From Zonotrichia leucophrys gambelii (taxonomy: Eukaryota > Chordata > Aves > Passeriformes > Passerellidae), in the NCBI RefSeq assembly GCF_028769735.1, contig NC_088173.1, forward strand, positions 9,445,038 through 9,509,037: a stretch of DNA of 64,000 bases. Reading direction: 5' to 3'. The notes below the pieces were generated by a model. It saw only the letters and a list, made by a program, of their open reading frames with translations, was not told where the DNA came from and searched no databases. Of this stretch, positions 23,739-35,590 are shown piece by piece. The stretch's first letter is position 1; every line of letters starts with the position of its first letter. Both the position numbers and the translations under genes were made by a program.

Positions 23739-24139
23739 CCATGGTTACGTGTACAATATTTATCATTTTTCCCCAATACCATTTATTCTTATTGCCCGGT
23801 GCACTTTTAGTAATAACCAATCCAAAAGTGCCACCATCACCAAAGAAGATGGAGGAGAAGAAGAAGAAGAAGAAGGACAGGACACGCCCCAATTCCTCCA
23901 TCTTACTTCTCTAAACCCCCCTGTACATAAATCCTAAACCCTGTGTCTCACCCTCTAATTAACTAATCCCTTCACCATTCACCCCGGTGAAGTCCTCCTG
24001 TCCTCATACAGGTGTTGTCTCCTGTGTAGGATCAAAGTCCAGCCACCAGACACTTCTGGCAACATTCCAGGACTCCCAAGCCCCCCAAGGGTGGTCTCGG
24101 TGGCCCGGCACCTCAGGACTGAGATCCTGAGATCCGACA

Positions 24140-24145
24140 GTAAAT
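24140..24145. repeat. Right target-site duplication (GTAAAT)
   Basis: Perfect 6-bp direct repeat abutting the LTR. Its partner is at 23515-23520. Confidence 0.95.
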
Positions 24146-26890
24146 ATTTGAATTACTTCTGTGCCTGCAGACAGGAGAGAGAGCCTTGCTAAGCACATTG
24201 AATTGCTCATGCACTTATGCTGTTTTTCAGGAAAGGTGAGATAACATCAGGACTTCCACAGGCTGAAATTCTGTGTTAGCAGTCAAAAGGTAGAAATACT
24301 GTAAATGCTTTATGAGTTTAATAATGATCTGAAAATAATTCCACTTGGTCTTTTGGCAGTTGAATTGCTTTGGGATCCAGCCAGTATTTCAGAGCTTCAA
24401 TGTCTGAAATAATTCAGTGCTGCTGGTCATTTTTGGGATGCAAAAATTACTGTGGGTGGCTCATCTTTATGTGCCTGTTCAAAGGATATGCAGTGTCCTG
24501 ATCATTTTCCTTCAGAATCATAAAAACAAGAAGCATCAATAGCAATTTTTTAGCATTGATTAGAATTAATGTGAATGGTCATGAAGTCTTTCAGTAAAGA
24601 AGGTTAACCTTGCTAGTTTAGGACCACTACAAAAGTATTCCCAGTCTGTCTTTCTGCAAACACATTTCATATTAAAGATGAGATTTTATTAGTTATTATG
24701 TTGATTTATTTACTCACTATTTGTGTTGTCCTCAAACTAATTCGGCAGTAGGTAGCTCTTTATCTTGAGGGTTATTTGAAATTACATAATGGAACAGAGC
24801 ACAGTGAGTTTTAACCTAGTCAACAAATTGAATATATCCAACATATCCATCCATTTGGAATACTTCCTGAATATTCTATTCAGGAATTAGAATGTGATAA
24901 AGCAAAAACATTTGTTTATTGTAGCTTCTCTTGGTCTTCCACTAAAATAGAGTCTAGACTCTTTTGTGACAGGAATACTGATGTTATTGGTACATGATTA
25001 TTTCCTGTTTCAATTAAAATAAATTTCTGATGATAACAGGAGCCATCCCTTTTGTTGCTGAACACATTGCCTGATACACCTCATTATTGATTTCCATGAA
25101 GTTTTTTTCTAAGGTATTTATACAAGGGCCTATTAATGCTAGCATTGATGGGAATAAATATACAGTTATATTCATGTAGTCCTTTCAGAAAGCTGTACCA
25201 GGGGACACCAAAAGAGAAAAAAACCTTTCGGATTTAATTTACTTTTGCCTGGTTAGGCACTTGGCTGCTCACAGCCAAGTGAATATTCATTTATAGTGAA
25301 TGAATGTGCTGTGGCTGTGAATAATGGCTGTGTTGTAGTTGGAACAGAGTCGTATAATTTTTCCAGTTTTCTGGTATTGCAAATATAGCTTCAGTTCAAA
25401 TGTCTGCATTATCCTTCTATTTTTTGCACGCTTATATAGAACTGAACCAGCTGAGGAGTGTATATATATATATAACTTGGACATAACTAGAAAAAACAAA
25501 AAAACAGAGTTGTTCTTCATATTCTATTTGAAATTAAACAAAAAAGAAGATTTTGTATTTTTTAATGTGTAGCTTTACTGTGTGAAGTTGTTTTACAGAA
25601 TATGCTGAAAATTGTAATCGGCAAATAATTTGTTAAAGATGATGCAGAACTGCTTTTGCACTAATGAAATGTTGAAGGTCATCTCTTAAAGCACTCTTAT
25701 AGTCCATTTAAGTATAGGTTCTAGTTCATAAAACTATGCTGTGAGACATAATTCCTGTATTATAGTCCAGTATGCAAAAGCAAGAAAATAAAAGGCTTAT
25801 GCATGAAGCAGTATCAGCTGTTATCATATTTTGAAGCAAAATTCAGGTCTATGCAAGTTATCTCTGTCAGAAAAAGCATGAAATAATATATCTTAAAGGT
25901 GATTCCCCAGTTTATTGACAAATAATTAAAAATACCCCTAAGAACCAAAACACAATTTTTTCTTTAATCACAAGAAGATAAATTAATTTCTTAGGATTTC
26001 AAGAATTCCAGTCAAAACTTAAAATAAATAAAAGTAGTTTCATGTGGTAATCCTATGAGATAATTGTATTACAGGATGATTGGTGGGAAATTCCTTTCAA
26101 AACTTCTTGCACTTGTGTACAACTGCCTACCCGCTCAAATTGTGTTTTTGAAGCCAGGTTATATAACAAAACCAGTGTATATAACAAAGATACAGCTACA
26201 AATGAGCAGCTGGGGGCAGCAGAAACAAAGCAGGATTGCTCTTAGCTTGAAATTAGTGTCTTAATGCTTTTATAGCTGCATTTTCATATTTCTTTTTTAG
26301 AATTTTGTTCGTGTTTTTCTACCTTCCTCTCATTGAAACAATATCCAGGAAAAACCTCATTATTTTAATTATGTCTAACACAACCTACCTGTATTTTATC
26401 TATACAAGCCTCACTTCTGTCTTAGTGTTAGAATTGCCATTGTCCTTTATAAACAATGCCCTATTTTCCAACAGGGACTGCAGCCTTCTAGTAGCTGCTG
26501 TTCGCTCTTGATATTCCAGAACAGAGCATTGCTCATTTCAACTGTACCCATAAAATGAAACTCTTCATATCAGGGGAGGAAAACTCAGGTTTTGAATAGA
26601 TAACATGATGACAGGTGGGTGAAGGTTAATATTTCAGGAAGAAACCTCATGACCTTCCAAGTTGTGTTGTTAATGGTGATTTCCATGAGACAGAACTGTC
26701 TACTGTCTATTCTATGTAGAATATGCTCTGAATATGCACTGAATGTGTCTGGTCCCTCTGAGGATGGAAATTTCAAGTTGTGCTGAAAATGTCTGCAGTC
26801 AGGTAAGGGTTGTCTCAGGGCTGCTAGTGACCTTTCTGTAAGATAATAACAGGATTATGTGGTGGAGCATGGAGCATGCTCATGTGAGTT
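24146..26890. other. Unique noncoding DNA
   Basis: AT-rich sequence without recognised transposons. It includes a perfect inverted repeat at 25258-25281 with further dyad symmetry behind it (listed separately) and a short (TA)n run near 25461-25473. Confidence 0.55.
25258..25281. repeat. Perfect 10-bp inverted repeat
   Basis: CACTTGGCTG, a CTCA loop, then CAGCCAAGTG. It is followed within 5 bp by a second dyad (ATTCATT...AATGAAT) and two copies of TGGCTGTG. This could be a hairpin RNA stem, a dimeric binding site (TTGGC is an NFI half-site, and TTGGC...GCCAA is the NFI palindrome form), or chance. Confidence 0.6.
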
Positions 26891-27648
26891 TACTGGGATT
26901 GGATGCAAGGTTTTGGTAGTGGGGGCCTGCAGGGGTGGCTTCTCTGAGGAGCTGCCAGAAGCTTCTCCCCTGTCTGCCAGAGGCAGTGACTGCAGGCTCC
27001 AGGCTGGACCCACTGCTGGCTGGGGCTGAGCCCATCAGCGACAGTGGGAGCGCCTCTGGAATAACACTTTCAAGGGAGGGTGGAAAACACGTGTGTGACA
27101 GCACCTGGAGAAAAAAGGAGTCAGAATATGTGAAGAAACAGCCCTGCAGACATCAGGGTCCCTGCCCCAGGCACTGGAGCAGAGATTCCCCTGCAGCCTG
27201 TGGGAAGGACACGTGTTGAAGAAGTTCCCAGAGCACTGTCTGCAGTGGGAGAGATCCCACACTGGAGCAGAGGAAGAATGTGGGGAATCCTGCCCCTGAT
27301 GGGGAAGGAGTGGCAGAGACGATGTGTCATGGACTGGCCATAGCCCCTATTCCCCATCTCCTTGTGTTCCTGAGAGGTAGAAGTATAGAATTCAGGAGTG
27401 AAATTGAGTCAAGGAAGAATGGAGGAGTGGGGGAGAAGATATTTTAAGACTTGGTTTTCCCTCTCATTATCCTTCTCTGATTTGATTGGTTATAAATTAA
27501 ACTAATTTTCCCAAGTTCAGTCTGTTTTGCATGTCAAAACAATTGCTGAGTGATCTCTCTCTGCCCTTGACACACAAGCTTGTTGTCATAGCAGAGACAC
27601 AGCAGCTTTGGTGGGCACCTGACAGCCGGACAGGGGCCACCCACCACA
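26891..27648 (+). mobile_element. Degraded LTR, same family as 36.8-kb copy (ERVL-like)
   Basis: It starts TACTGGGATTGGATGCAAGG, a decayed TGTTGGGTTTGCATGG-type start, and ends GGCCACCCACCACA. Shared blocks with 36777-37675 in the same order include CAAGGTTTTGGTAG, GCAGGGGTGGCTT, AGAAGCTTC, GGCTGGGGCTGAGCCCA, CCCACACTGGAGCAG, TGGACTGGCCAT...CCCCATCTCC, CTCTGATTTGATTGGT and GGTGGGCACCTG. Compared with that copy it has fewer internal GGAGCAG-type subrepeats. From memory this matches the songbird TguLTR5-like group. No clear target-site duplication and no retroviral genes. Confidence 0.8.
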
Positions 27649-27826
27649 GCCAAGGGTGTTCTAAGCATGTTTGGGAGTATTCCTCTGCTGAGAGTGGGTC
27701 TATTGTAATGGTGTTGGGGGACTGGATAAGGAGGAAGGAGCCAGCCCTAGTGATACTTTGTCCATAGGAAATTTAGGTTGAAGTTCTCAGAAAAAATTAC
27801 CTCTGGCCTTCACCTAAGCTTTGTTT
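27649..27826. other. Spacer between two LTR-like blocks
   Basis: About 180 bp of intermediate composition. No primer-binding site or gag remnant is seen after the LTR at 26891-27648, so this does not look like proviral interior. Confidence 0.4.
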
Positions 27827-28220
27827 TGTTGAGGAGTACTCAATGCTGGTAGCTGTGTGAGCAGCTGCAGAGCCAGCTCTGAATTCAGCTCTGGTGGTGA
27901 GAGCCCCAGAGGGGAGGCCATGAACTGGAACCAACCTTTGCACAGCCAAGGGCACGGGGACCTGTGGTGCCAGCCAGGGCACTGGACACTCAGAGACACA
28001 GCAGGAGCTGAGGACTCGGCTGGAAGACCCCAGACTTCCCTGCACTTTGACTGTGAGGATATAAAAACCCAGGAGTTCCTTTGCTCAAGGTCCCTTCCCA
28101 GAGGCAGCAGCTCCAGCTGTTATTCTGTTGTTACACCATGATTAAATTACTGAAAGGATCCAGAGGTCTGAGACTCTGCTATGGAAACCTGTTCTGACTC
28201 TGTGAGTGTGGGATGTGTGT
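27827..28220 (+). mobile_element. Probable LTR of a different ERV family
   Basis: The block has the signal order of a retroviral LTR on the + strand: a GC-rich U3-like part from about 27840, TATAAAA at 28060-28066, ATTAAA at 28141-28146, then a GT-rich stretch at 28201-28230 of the kind that follows a poly(A) site. The spacing from TATA to ATTAAA is about 80 bp, a compact R. A possible TG start is at 27827. I found no firm CA end, no target-site duplication, and no match that I can name. Boundaries are approximate. Confidence 0.45.
28060..28066 (+). promoter_or_regulatory. TATA box in LTR-like block
   Basis: GAGGATATAAAAACCCAGG is a strong TATA motif in GC-rich context, upstream of an ATTAAA signal. 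Confidence 0.45.
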
Positions 28221-29540
28221 CTGTGAAGTGGCCTCTGCCCAAGTGAGGCTGCCAGAGTGGCTCAGGGATGGTCAGACAGTCCTCAGACAGCTTTAGGGCA
28301 ACTAGTCATTTTATTCCAAGGGAGAGCATAAGCAGAGCTCAAATGTGTGCAGTATGAATCTTGGGAAGAGCTGAGAAGAGCAGAATAAATCTTGGGAAGA
28401 GTTGAGAGCTTGCCTCATTTGATAACATAAATTAGGTCTGGGTACGCCTCTGCCTCTGATTATCCATTATGCATGTATATCACCTGTGAGAAATATCTCT
28501 AGTCTTTTCTCTATCTGTGAGTGCAAGGACTGATTAATGAAGAGCATTTGATAAAGTAACAAATGCTTTTATGAAGACAAGGATATTCAGAGCAAAATGT
28601 GACTAGGGAATATTCAGAAAGATCAAAAGCTTGTTTTCTTCATTATGCTACTAGGGAGTGAAAGGAAAACAATACATTTTGCATCAAAGTACCACATTGT
28701 CTCATTGCAGCACAAATAAAAACCAATCTAGTTTATAGCAAAGTTACTGAACTGCTGGCCTGTGAACTGTATGAACTGAAGGATGAAGTTTCTCAAGTCT
28801 GTAAAGTTTTCATACAGTTATGCAGAGCATCTACTTCCTCAAATTACTGCTGAGCCTGTCCATCTCCAGGAAATTATAAATTTGATTTCTGGGAGGCCCA
28901 AAGCCCATAGATAGTATAAATAATGCTGTGTGTTGACAACATCCAATAACATGTATATACCATGTACCTATAATAGAGTAAGATAAAAATAATAATTATA
29001 AGAATGAAAAAAAACCAGTTTTAACACAGCATTTTAAATTGTATTTTGAAGGAAATATTGAGAGTACTTGCATTTATTCTGAATTGAAATGAGGTTAGAT
29101 TTTGAAATGCTTTTGTTTCCTGTGAAGTGGAAATTTGAAGTGCTGATCAGTTCTATTTCTAGAAGAACTTTGTAACTGATTAGATGTCAGACTAATTGCT
29201 AGTTCTTGTTTTCAAAAATCCAGAGAAGGAAACTGTCACTTTGAGTTCCCAAAATTATTTTCTGTATGTGTGTTGCAGTTTGTACAGCTTTGTAGTCAAT
29301 CTAATCATCACTCAATCATCTGTATGCATTTGGAAATTTCTCTTCGTTAATTACCTTTTTCCCCAGTTGTCAATAACGGATATACCAAACATTGCTTTCA
29401 TCATTGCTCATCCATCTACCATCCATACAGGAGAAACTGGGGGAAAACAGGTTCTCAAAGAGCTCAGAATCCTGTATTAGGCTGTAGTTATTTTGCATGT
29501 CCATGTACTGTACAAGAGTAAACATGATTAACTCCATGAA
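28221..29540. other. Unique noncoding DNA
   Basis: A near-duplicate pair around 28360-28405 (two copies of AATCTTGGGAAGAG) is the only repeat noted. No gene supported; the 94-codon frame at 29196-29480 has no recognisable features beyond hydrophobic composition. Confidence 0.5.
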
Positions 29541-29584
29541 CTTAGGAGTCTTTTCCATCCTAAATGATTCTATGATTGTATGAG
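29541..29584 (+). mobile_element. CR1 tail relic
   Basis: CTTAGGAGTCTTTTCCATCC followed by AATGATTCTATGATTGTATGA is the 3' terminus of a CR1 with two diverged tail units. Only about 40 bp are recognisable. Confidence 0.7.
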
Positions 29585-31958
29585 TAACTGAAAATTAGTC
29601 TGCTAAAGTCTTTTGTTCTGACCTATTTACCTGATTAGCCTGCACACAATTTTCAAGATTGGCCTTTCAGCTTCAGCTTAGATAATGACATTGACAAAGA
29701 TTGTTAAAGCTGCTACTGTGCAGTTTCCTTATTATACACAATGTCAGAATGAGTTAGTAGACTCATGTTTACCTGCATTCAAATTCTGATTAAATTAAAC
29801 ATAAATCTCAAAACTTGCAACTAGTATTTCAAGTTATCATCTATCTTTGCCTATACTCTGAGAAAATAACACAGCTCAGTCTAGTGAAGTACAGGCATGT
29901 CTTGTGGGCATTTTTACATTATTTGATCAGCACGTATCCACTGATCTTTTTATTGCTGTTACACTGAAAGAGCAACAAGAGCCCCCAAAGAGACTCTGAG
30001 TGAAATATAGCCAATGGGATTTTACTTTGAAAATACTTGCACAGTATTTAATGAAAAAATGCCAGTGTACTGAGGATTCATTAACTGTTGTATGTTGCCA
30101 ACAGAGGAATCACAGTTTTTCCTTTCCTCCAGGCCACAAAGACCAGCCCTATGTCTTTATCTGACAAAACAATTATGTGTTCAGGCTGTGAAATAAACTA
30201 TGGTAAAGTGTTTTATTCAACAAAGACATCCATTCAACAAAGTGAAAAATCTACTAGTTTTTTGACCTGTTTCCACAGTTTCCACACTGTGGAACTTAGT
30301 CCTTTGAAATCTTTTAAAGAATCATTAAGAACTTAACAATTTGGAAGTGCATCAAATGCATCTGTTTTTCATACAGAGTAAACTCTTGCCAAGAAAATTT
30401 GATAAAGTGATTTGCTGATGTAGAAGACTGTTGATAATGCACTCAGCATACCTAGCCAGCATACAACACTGACAGCTAGTTCTTCTAGATAAGCAGAGGA
30501 TTTTGGATATAAATGTCTAAGAAAACCCAGTACCTAGGAGATCATAATTTGGCAGTAAATAATAAATGGATTCCCATGGTATCTTATATGGCATCTGAAA
30601 AGATTTTCTGTTTGCATTCTCACAATTCCAGGTTTTCATCTGAAATGGCAAAACAGTGTCATAGAAGTTTCCCATCAAGTAGAATTCTGTGGCAAATGCC
30701 TTATCATCAGATAATATTCATTCATAAGAACCAAAGGCTTTTTCTGAAAAAGGATGGTTTTGCTGAGTTGTTTTCTTGACTTGTTTAATTTTCAGTTGCT
30801 TTACAATATTGCTTTTTGAACAATGTTTTTGTTTTAATTATAATTAGAAATGGTGGAGACTCAGAAGATCTGATAAAATTTTCAGTTTAAAATTTTGGCT
30901 GAACTAATCCAATTTCCTATCTGGGACACTTTGGAAAAAGAGGGAAAGAGAGAGGGATTTCTAAACTTTTTTCCCCTTCCAGATTTTTCATCCCATCATA
31001 GTTTGAAATATCATTTTTGCATCAAAAATACCTTCACGACTGGCTTGAGGTTTCCAGATTATCTGACATCTCTATCTATGGAGCTTTCTGGCCACCAAAA
31101 CTCTAAAGAAAATCACTGTGTTTTTTCTGTTGTGGTCATTATTCTTGCACCTGTATAGGGGTGAGCTGATTGAGGAATGGCCTATGTGAATTTTTGCATG
31201 AAACTTTCTTGTGCTGGTCCAATGGAATCATAGCAGCTGGCACATGTAAGATCCATGAACAATGAATAAGCATGAGTTTAGATCTACTGGACTTTCACAA
31301 CTGATGTAAGGTCCAGATCCTCAGATGATACTAAAGAACAGCTATGATGACTTACTTGGAACTGTATCAGCACTGTATTGGCACCTGATATAGATCTCAG
31401 AGGATAATGGTATTTTAAAATCCCTGATAAACAGCTTTTTTTCTGCTCTGAAGGCATTTTAGTAAGGAAGCTGGATCAAAACTGAGATCAGGATTTCAAG
31501 TAATACTGGAGTATGTCATTATACTTACCTGGGTGGAATTGGAAATCAAGATCAAGAAATTATATAACTTCGGATGCATTGTGACTGCAAAATACAAATA
31601 TGGAAACACAGAAGAATATGGGAGTTTTCATGTATTTGTTTTTCTGCCATATGGCTGTGTTAGGCACCTATGCCACAATAAGCTCAAATGTTCATTTTAA
31701 TATTTTTCCTCTTGTGCAGGGATGTGTAAAGCACAGACTAGAAGTCAAGTGTTTCAATGTTTCAATTAGACTTAGCTGATTTAATAGCAAACAAATGTGC
31801 TGTGTGTCCAGATTTCACTAGCATGTAATAATCTGTGTATTCATAATGAGTATTTTCATAGAGCTATTTGTTTTGAAAGTCTTTGGCAATCCATCTGTTT
31901 TCTTGATAACTTGACTCTGGTCTTTCAGGTAATTTGATTCATTTTTATGACCTCTCCC
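29585..31958. other. Unique noncoding DNA
   Basis: AT-rich; open frames of 82-88 codons at 30088-30336, 30513-30779 and 30895-31158 have no recognisable domain and no splice support. No transposon recognised. Confidence 0.5.
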
Positions 31959-31993
31959 TTTTTTTTTAATTTCTTTTTTTTTTTTTTTTTTTT
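31959..31993. repeat. Poly(T) tract
   Basis: T9 and T20 runs separated by AATTTC. On the - strand this is a poly(A) run, but no retroposed body precedes it, so a processed pseudogene or SINE is not supported. Confidence 0.85.
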
Positions 31994-32519
31994 GTAGTTG
32001 GTGCTCTCTCAAGTGAGTTTTGATATAATTACTTGAAATTCTATCCATTGAGGTACATTTAAGTTTTATTGTGTAAATTATCTATATAATCATGAGCTGC
32101 TTTAGATTGTAATTTTTTACATGCTAGGACAGCTGGCCACCAAGTAGAAATGTTTTCTAAGGCAGGAAGATGTGAAAGATAGCCAAAAGGAAGAGAAATG
32201 GCCTTTGAGAAAAGTCACTGAGAGAAGCTGCTAAGCCTCTGTTTTGGTAGTCTTTGTTCTCTTTTGTGGGACTCTAGGTACAGTGGATTTATATGTATAT
32301 GCATAGTGAAATTGTGTCAGATTAATTGTTATGAAAGCCTTCTCTTAGCCTTTTGCAGTTGTAATCCTCTCCTGTTTTATGTTGGATGGCAATTTGGTAA
32401 AATGCCTAGAATTTGGGAAGGCTAGTGGCTTAGGCACTAACTTGGTTATATCCAGACTGTTAAAACCTTTCTTTCCAGTGACGAAATAACCTTGATAGAT
32501 TTAAATAACCTTGAAAAGA

Positions 32520-32860
32520 GTTTGCTAAATTGGCAACTGTAATTGTTCATCAAGTAGCTGGATTGCTATGGAAGCACACTCTGCAAGCTTTCAGAGGAGG
32601 CTGCTTTCATTGACATATTTTCTCACTCCTTCAATTGCTGGGATATTGTGAGCACAGTGAGGTGAGTACTTGTTTGAGCAGCTGCTGCCAATAATGTGCC
32701 TGCCTGAAGGCTGTGCTAGCTGCTGGAAATTCTGTAATCATATTACCACAGCATGTGCCTCTCTTTGGAGGCGAGGAAGCTGTAAAGCCTTCAACGTTGG
32801 ATCAGTCAGTATTCTATTTGCTCTTGCAAATAGACTTTGGCCAGTCTGAATTTGTTGTTT
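32520..32860. promoter_or_regulatory. Candidate conserved noncoding patch
   Basis: Less AT-biased than its surroundings. It carries E-box-type CAGCTG, the palindrome GTAATCATATTAC, homeodomain cores and an excellent but orphan splice-donor-like GAGGTGAGTACT at 32659. There is no open frame or acceptor to make an exon. The regulatory reading is inference from composition. Confidence 0.15.
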
Positions 32861-35564
32861 AAAAAGCAAAACCTGGCATGGTATTTTCACCACGTCCTTT
32901 CAGGTCTGAAATAGGCTCAGAAATGGGTCTCAGTGGTGTAGTCATTTTCTGTACAAGAGAAATTCAGAGTTGCCTGTTACCTCGCTCACACTGGGAGTGA
33001 CTAATCCATTACAAGGTGTTTAAATCTGGCTCCTGCCAGATCAGTCTTCTGAAACTATAATGCATTACCTGACCAAGACCTTTTGCCTAACACTCTTCCT
33101 GGGAGACAGACTGTGCAAAGTCCTCTGGAGCAGGGTTTGAATCCTTTCCAGCCTGAGGAGGACTGGTCTCATTTACCCTCTTTCAGAGTTCTTGTTCAGT
33201 CCTCTGAAGGACAGTGTAGAAGTAAATTAAAGTAACTTCTCAGCTACAGCTGCTTTCCTTTCTAAGGACTGGAAAACCTCAAAAGAAAAATAATTTCCAG
33301 TCTGATAACAGTTATTTTGTATCTGTCTGCAAATTTTTCATCATCAAGTTCATTTTCCTAATGGCAATTACATAAAACTTAATTGACTTGTTCAGCGGAA
33401 AAAGCGAACAATGTGGAAAAACCAGACAGTGGATTCATATTCTCCCTTTTCTTACAGAAGTAGCATCAGTTTGTGTGACAGCAGCCAGTTAGTCCAGGTA
33501 CAATGTTGTGCTAAAATGCTGCTTTTAAAGTCGCTGGGTGTCTGCTCTGCTGTGTTGTGCACTCATACCCTGGCAGGAATGCTAGAAAGCAAAGGCCTGT
33601 GAGGTTGACTGCAAACTGTGCTGCATTTAGAGTAAGAAAAAGAATTGCTGTTTCAGATTTCTTGGTTGCATGGTCCTGTTGTTTCACAGGCTTGTGAGAG
33701 GAGACGAAATGGCTGAACTGCTCACATCCAGTGCAAATTAATTTGTAGTTGTGCCAGTAGGCTCCAGCTGAAACTGAGCTGTGCTGTTGTAAGGCTTGTA
33801 TTAGCTCACCTCTGCCTTCAAATGGTCTCAGCATTCAGATAAGAAAATCTAACAGGGATAGAAGGAAGTAGACTTAGTGAAGTGAAATTACTATAACTTT
33901 TCTTAATTTGTGGATCAAGATTCTCCCATTGAATTAAAACTCTTCTTTCAGGAGAGTAGCTATGTCTGTTCTCTTTTTTTTTTCTCTCAGCAATATGTTC
34001 CTTAGGTAATTTAGACTAAGCAAATTCAGGGGATGAAGTTTTTAGGTGTCATTGGGAAAAGTGTCATTAGAGAGGCCTGATTATGCAAAACAGAAAAGAA
34101 GATTTTTCCACTTTGCAAATGCCAATTAGCTTTTTCAGTGGCTTAGTGTAGGAGTTCAGCATGATTTCCATATTTTGAAAATAAGAATTGCTGAGAGATT
34201 AGAACAATATGGATTCAAAAAAACAGGTATCATATTCCAAAAATCAGTTTTGAGTTCACAGTTTTGAGTTAACAGCAAGAAATGGTGTTATGTGAGTGTT
34301 TCATTGAAAAAAATAGAATTGCAAAATCAAGCATCTTTTTTCTCACTTGTAAAACTTGCCCATTTTTCATGGTTTTTTTTTGGTTTTTGGGGTTTTTTTG
34401 TGATTTAAATATTTTTCTTCAGGAGCTGTCAAATGGAATTAAACTAATCACCAGTGCAATGCTTTTCACTTAATTTCATGTCCACTGCATCTCAAGTGAA
34501 ATCCACCTAGCAATTATTACCATTCACTTGCAAAAACTGCTGCATTCATAATTTGTGTTTCCCAAAATGTAGCCAGTGAGAGAAAGTGTGAAATGCTACT
34601 GTGCTGAATTGACACATGAAATGAACTCAGAATTTTTGGCTTAGATTGAATTTAAATATAACTCAGCATTGATTGAAAATCTCAGTGTCCTAGATTTGCA
34701 CTTTTAGGTTTCAATTTATACTAGGCATGAGTGAGTGTTGTTAGCTGCATGAATAATGCATTATTTTCCTCAGCTCATTCCCTTCCCATACTTATTCATA
34801 TATGCTGTTTAAATGAACCTAAATGCCTGTATTGGTAGGTGCTCACTGGTGTTCCTGCAAGCTGCAGGATGGAGCAGTTTCCTCAGGCTTAAAACAGCTG
34901 CAGAACCACTTACCCAGAGACCACCTTTTCAAACCATCATTTGTACTTAGTTGTCACCTGCATTCAGTGACAGAAGCCCCTTTCATACTTCTGTGTCATT
35001 CTCTTGAATAAAATTATTGTAGATTTATATGTATTTTTGAAATGTATTTCTGGTGTCAGAATACTAATTTGTGGAAAGGAGAAGTAGCTTTTATGACAGA
35101 ACCTAAATGCACCCAGGGTTTGGGGCCTGAGGATGTGTTTTTCCCTTAGACACAGGATGCCATAATCAATCCACACCTTTTCAGAGCTCAAGGAGTCTGT
35201 GAACAAGGGGTTGCATAAACAGAAGGTGGAAATAGGGCTGAATTGGTCAGGTTTCACTGCTACAGGAGCTGCACAGTTCTGTTCATGTCAGTTCACTAAA
35301 ATGAATTTTGTCAGAAAACAAAGACTAATATTAGCTAATTTTAGATGAATTGAAACTAATTTTGTCACTTCATTGGCAATTTGTGTTTTATCATTCTACA
35401 GTTTGAATGTCACTAACTTAGTTTTTATATTATGTCAGTTATTCAGACTTATATGGATCCATAGTTTATTACTGCCTCTATGCAGCTAATGAGTATATTT
35501 CCTTTATGTAGTAGGTTTTAGTAACAATTGTTAAGGTAGCACATTATTATTGCACTCAAGGCAC

Positions 35565-35590
35565 AATAATAAATAAATAATAAATAAAAA
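35565..35590. repeat. (AATA)n simple repeat
   Basis: A short run of AATAATAAATAAATAA units, ordinary AT-rich slippage. Confidence 0.85.

Larger units (their letters stand above)
23521..24139 (-). mobile_element. Young-looking ERVK-type solo LTR
   Basis: A 619-bp element with TGTCGG...CCGACA termini, flanked on both sides by the identical hexamer GTAAAT (23515-23520 and 24140-24145). On the - strand the order is U3, TATAAAG (23732-23738), then AATAAA (23630-23635), so transcription would run right to left. The 6-bp duplication fits class II (ERVK, betaretrovirus-like) integrases. Many CpGs survive, notably in 23520-23605, although methylated CpG decays quickly in birds, so the insertion is probably recent. 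A short (GAA)n run lies at 23851-23876. No internal retroviral genes are present: it is a solo LTR left by LTR-LTR recombination. I recognise the sequence from memory as a passerine family. Confidence 0.95.

Noticed and set aside
23440..23901. 153-codon frame on the - strand, with smaller overlapping frames
   Set aside because: Falls in the ERVK-type LTR, including its (GAA)n run, which translates to poly-Phe.
31959..31993. Poly(A) tail of a processed pseudogene or SINE on the - strand
   Set aside because: The sequence before the A run shows no gene or SINE similarity and no target-site duplication was found.
32655..32670. Strong splice-donor-like GAGGTGAGTACT
   Set aside because: No acceptor and no open frame upstream define an exon.
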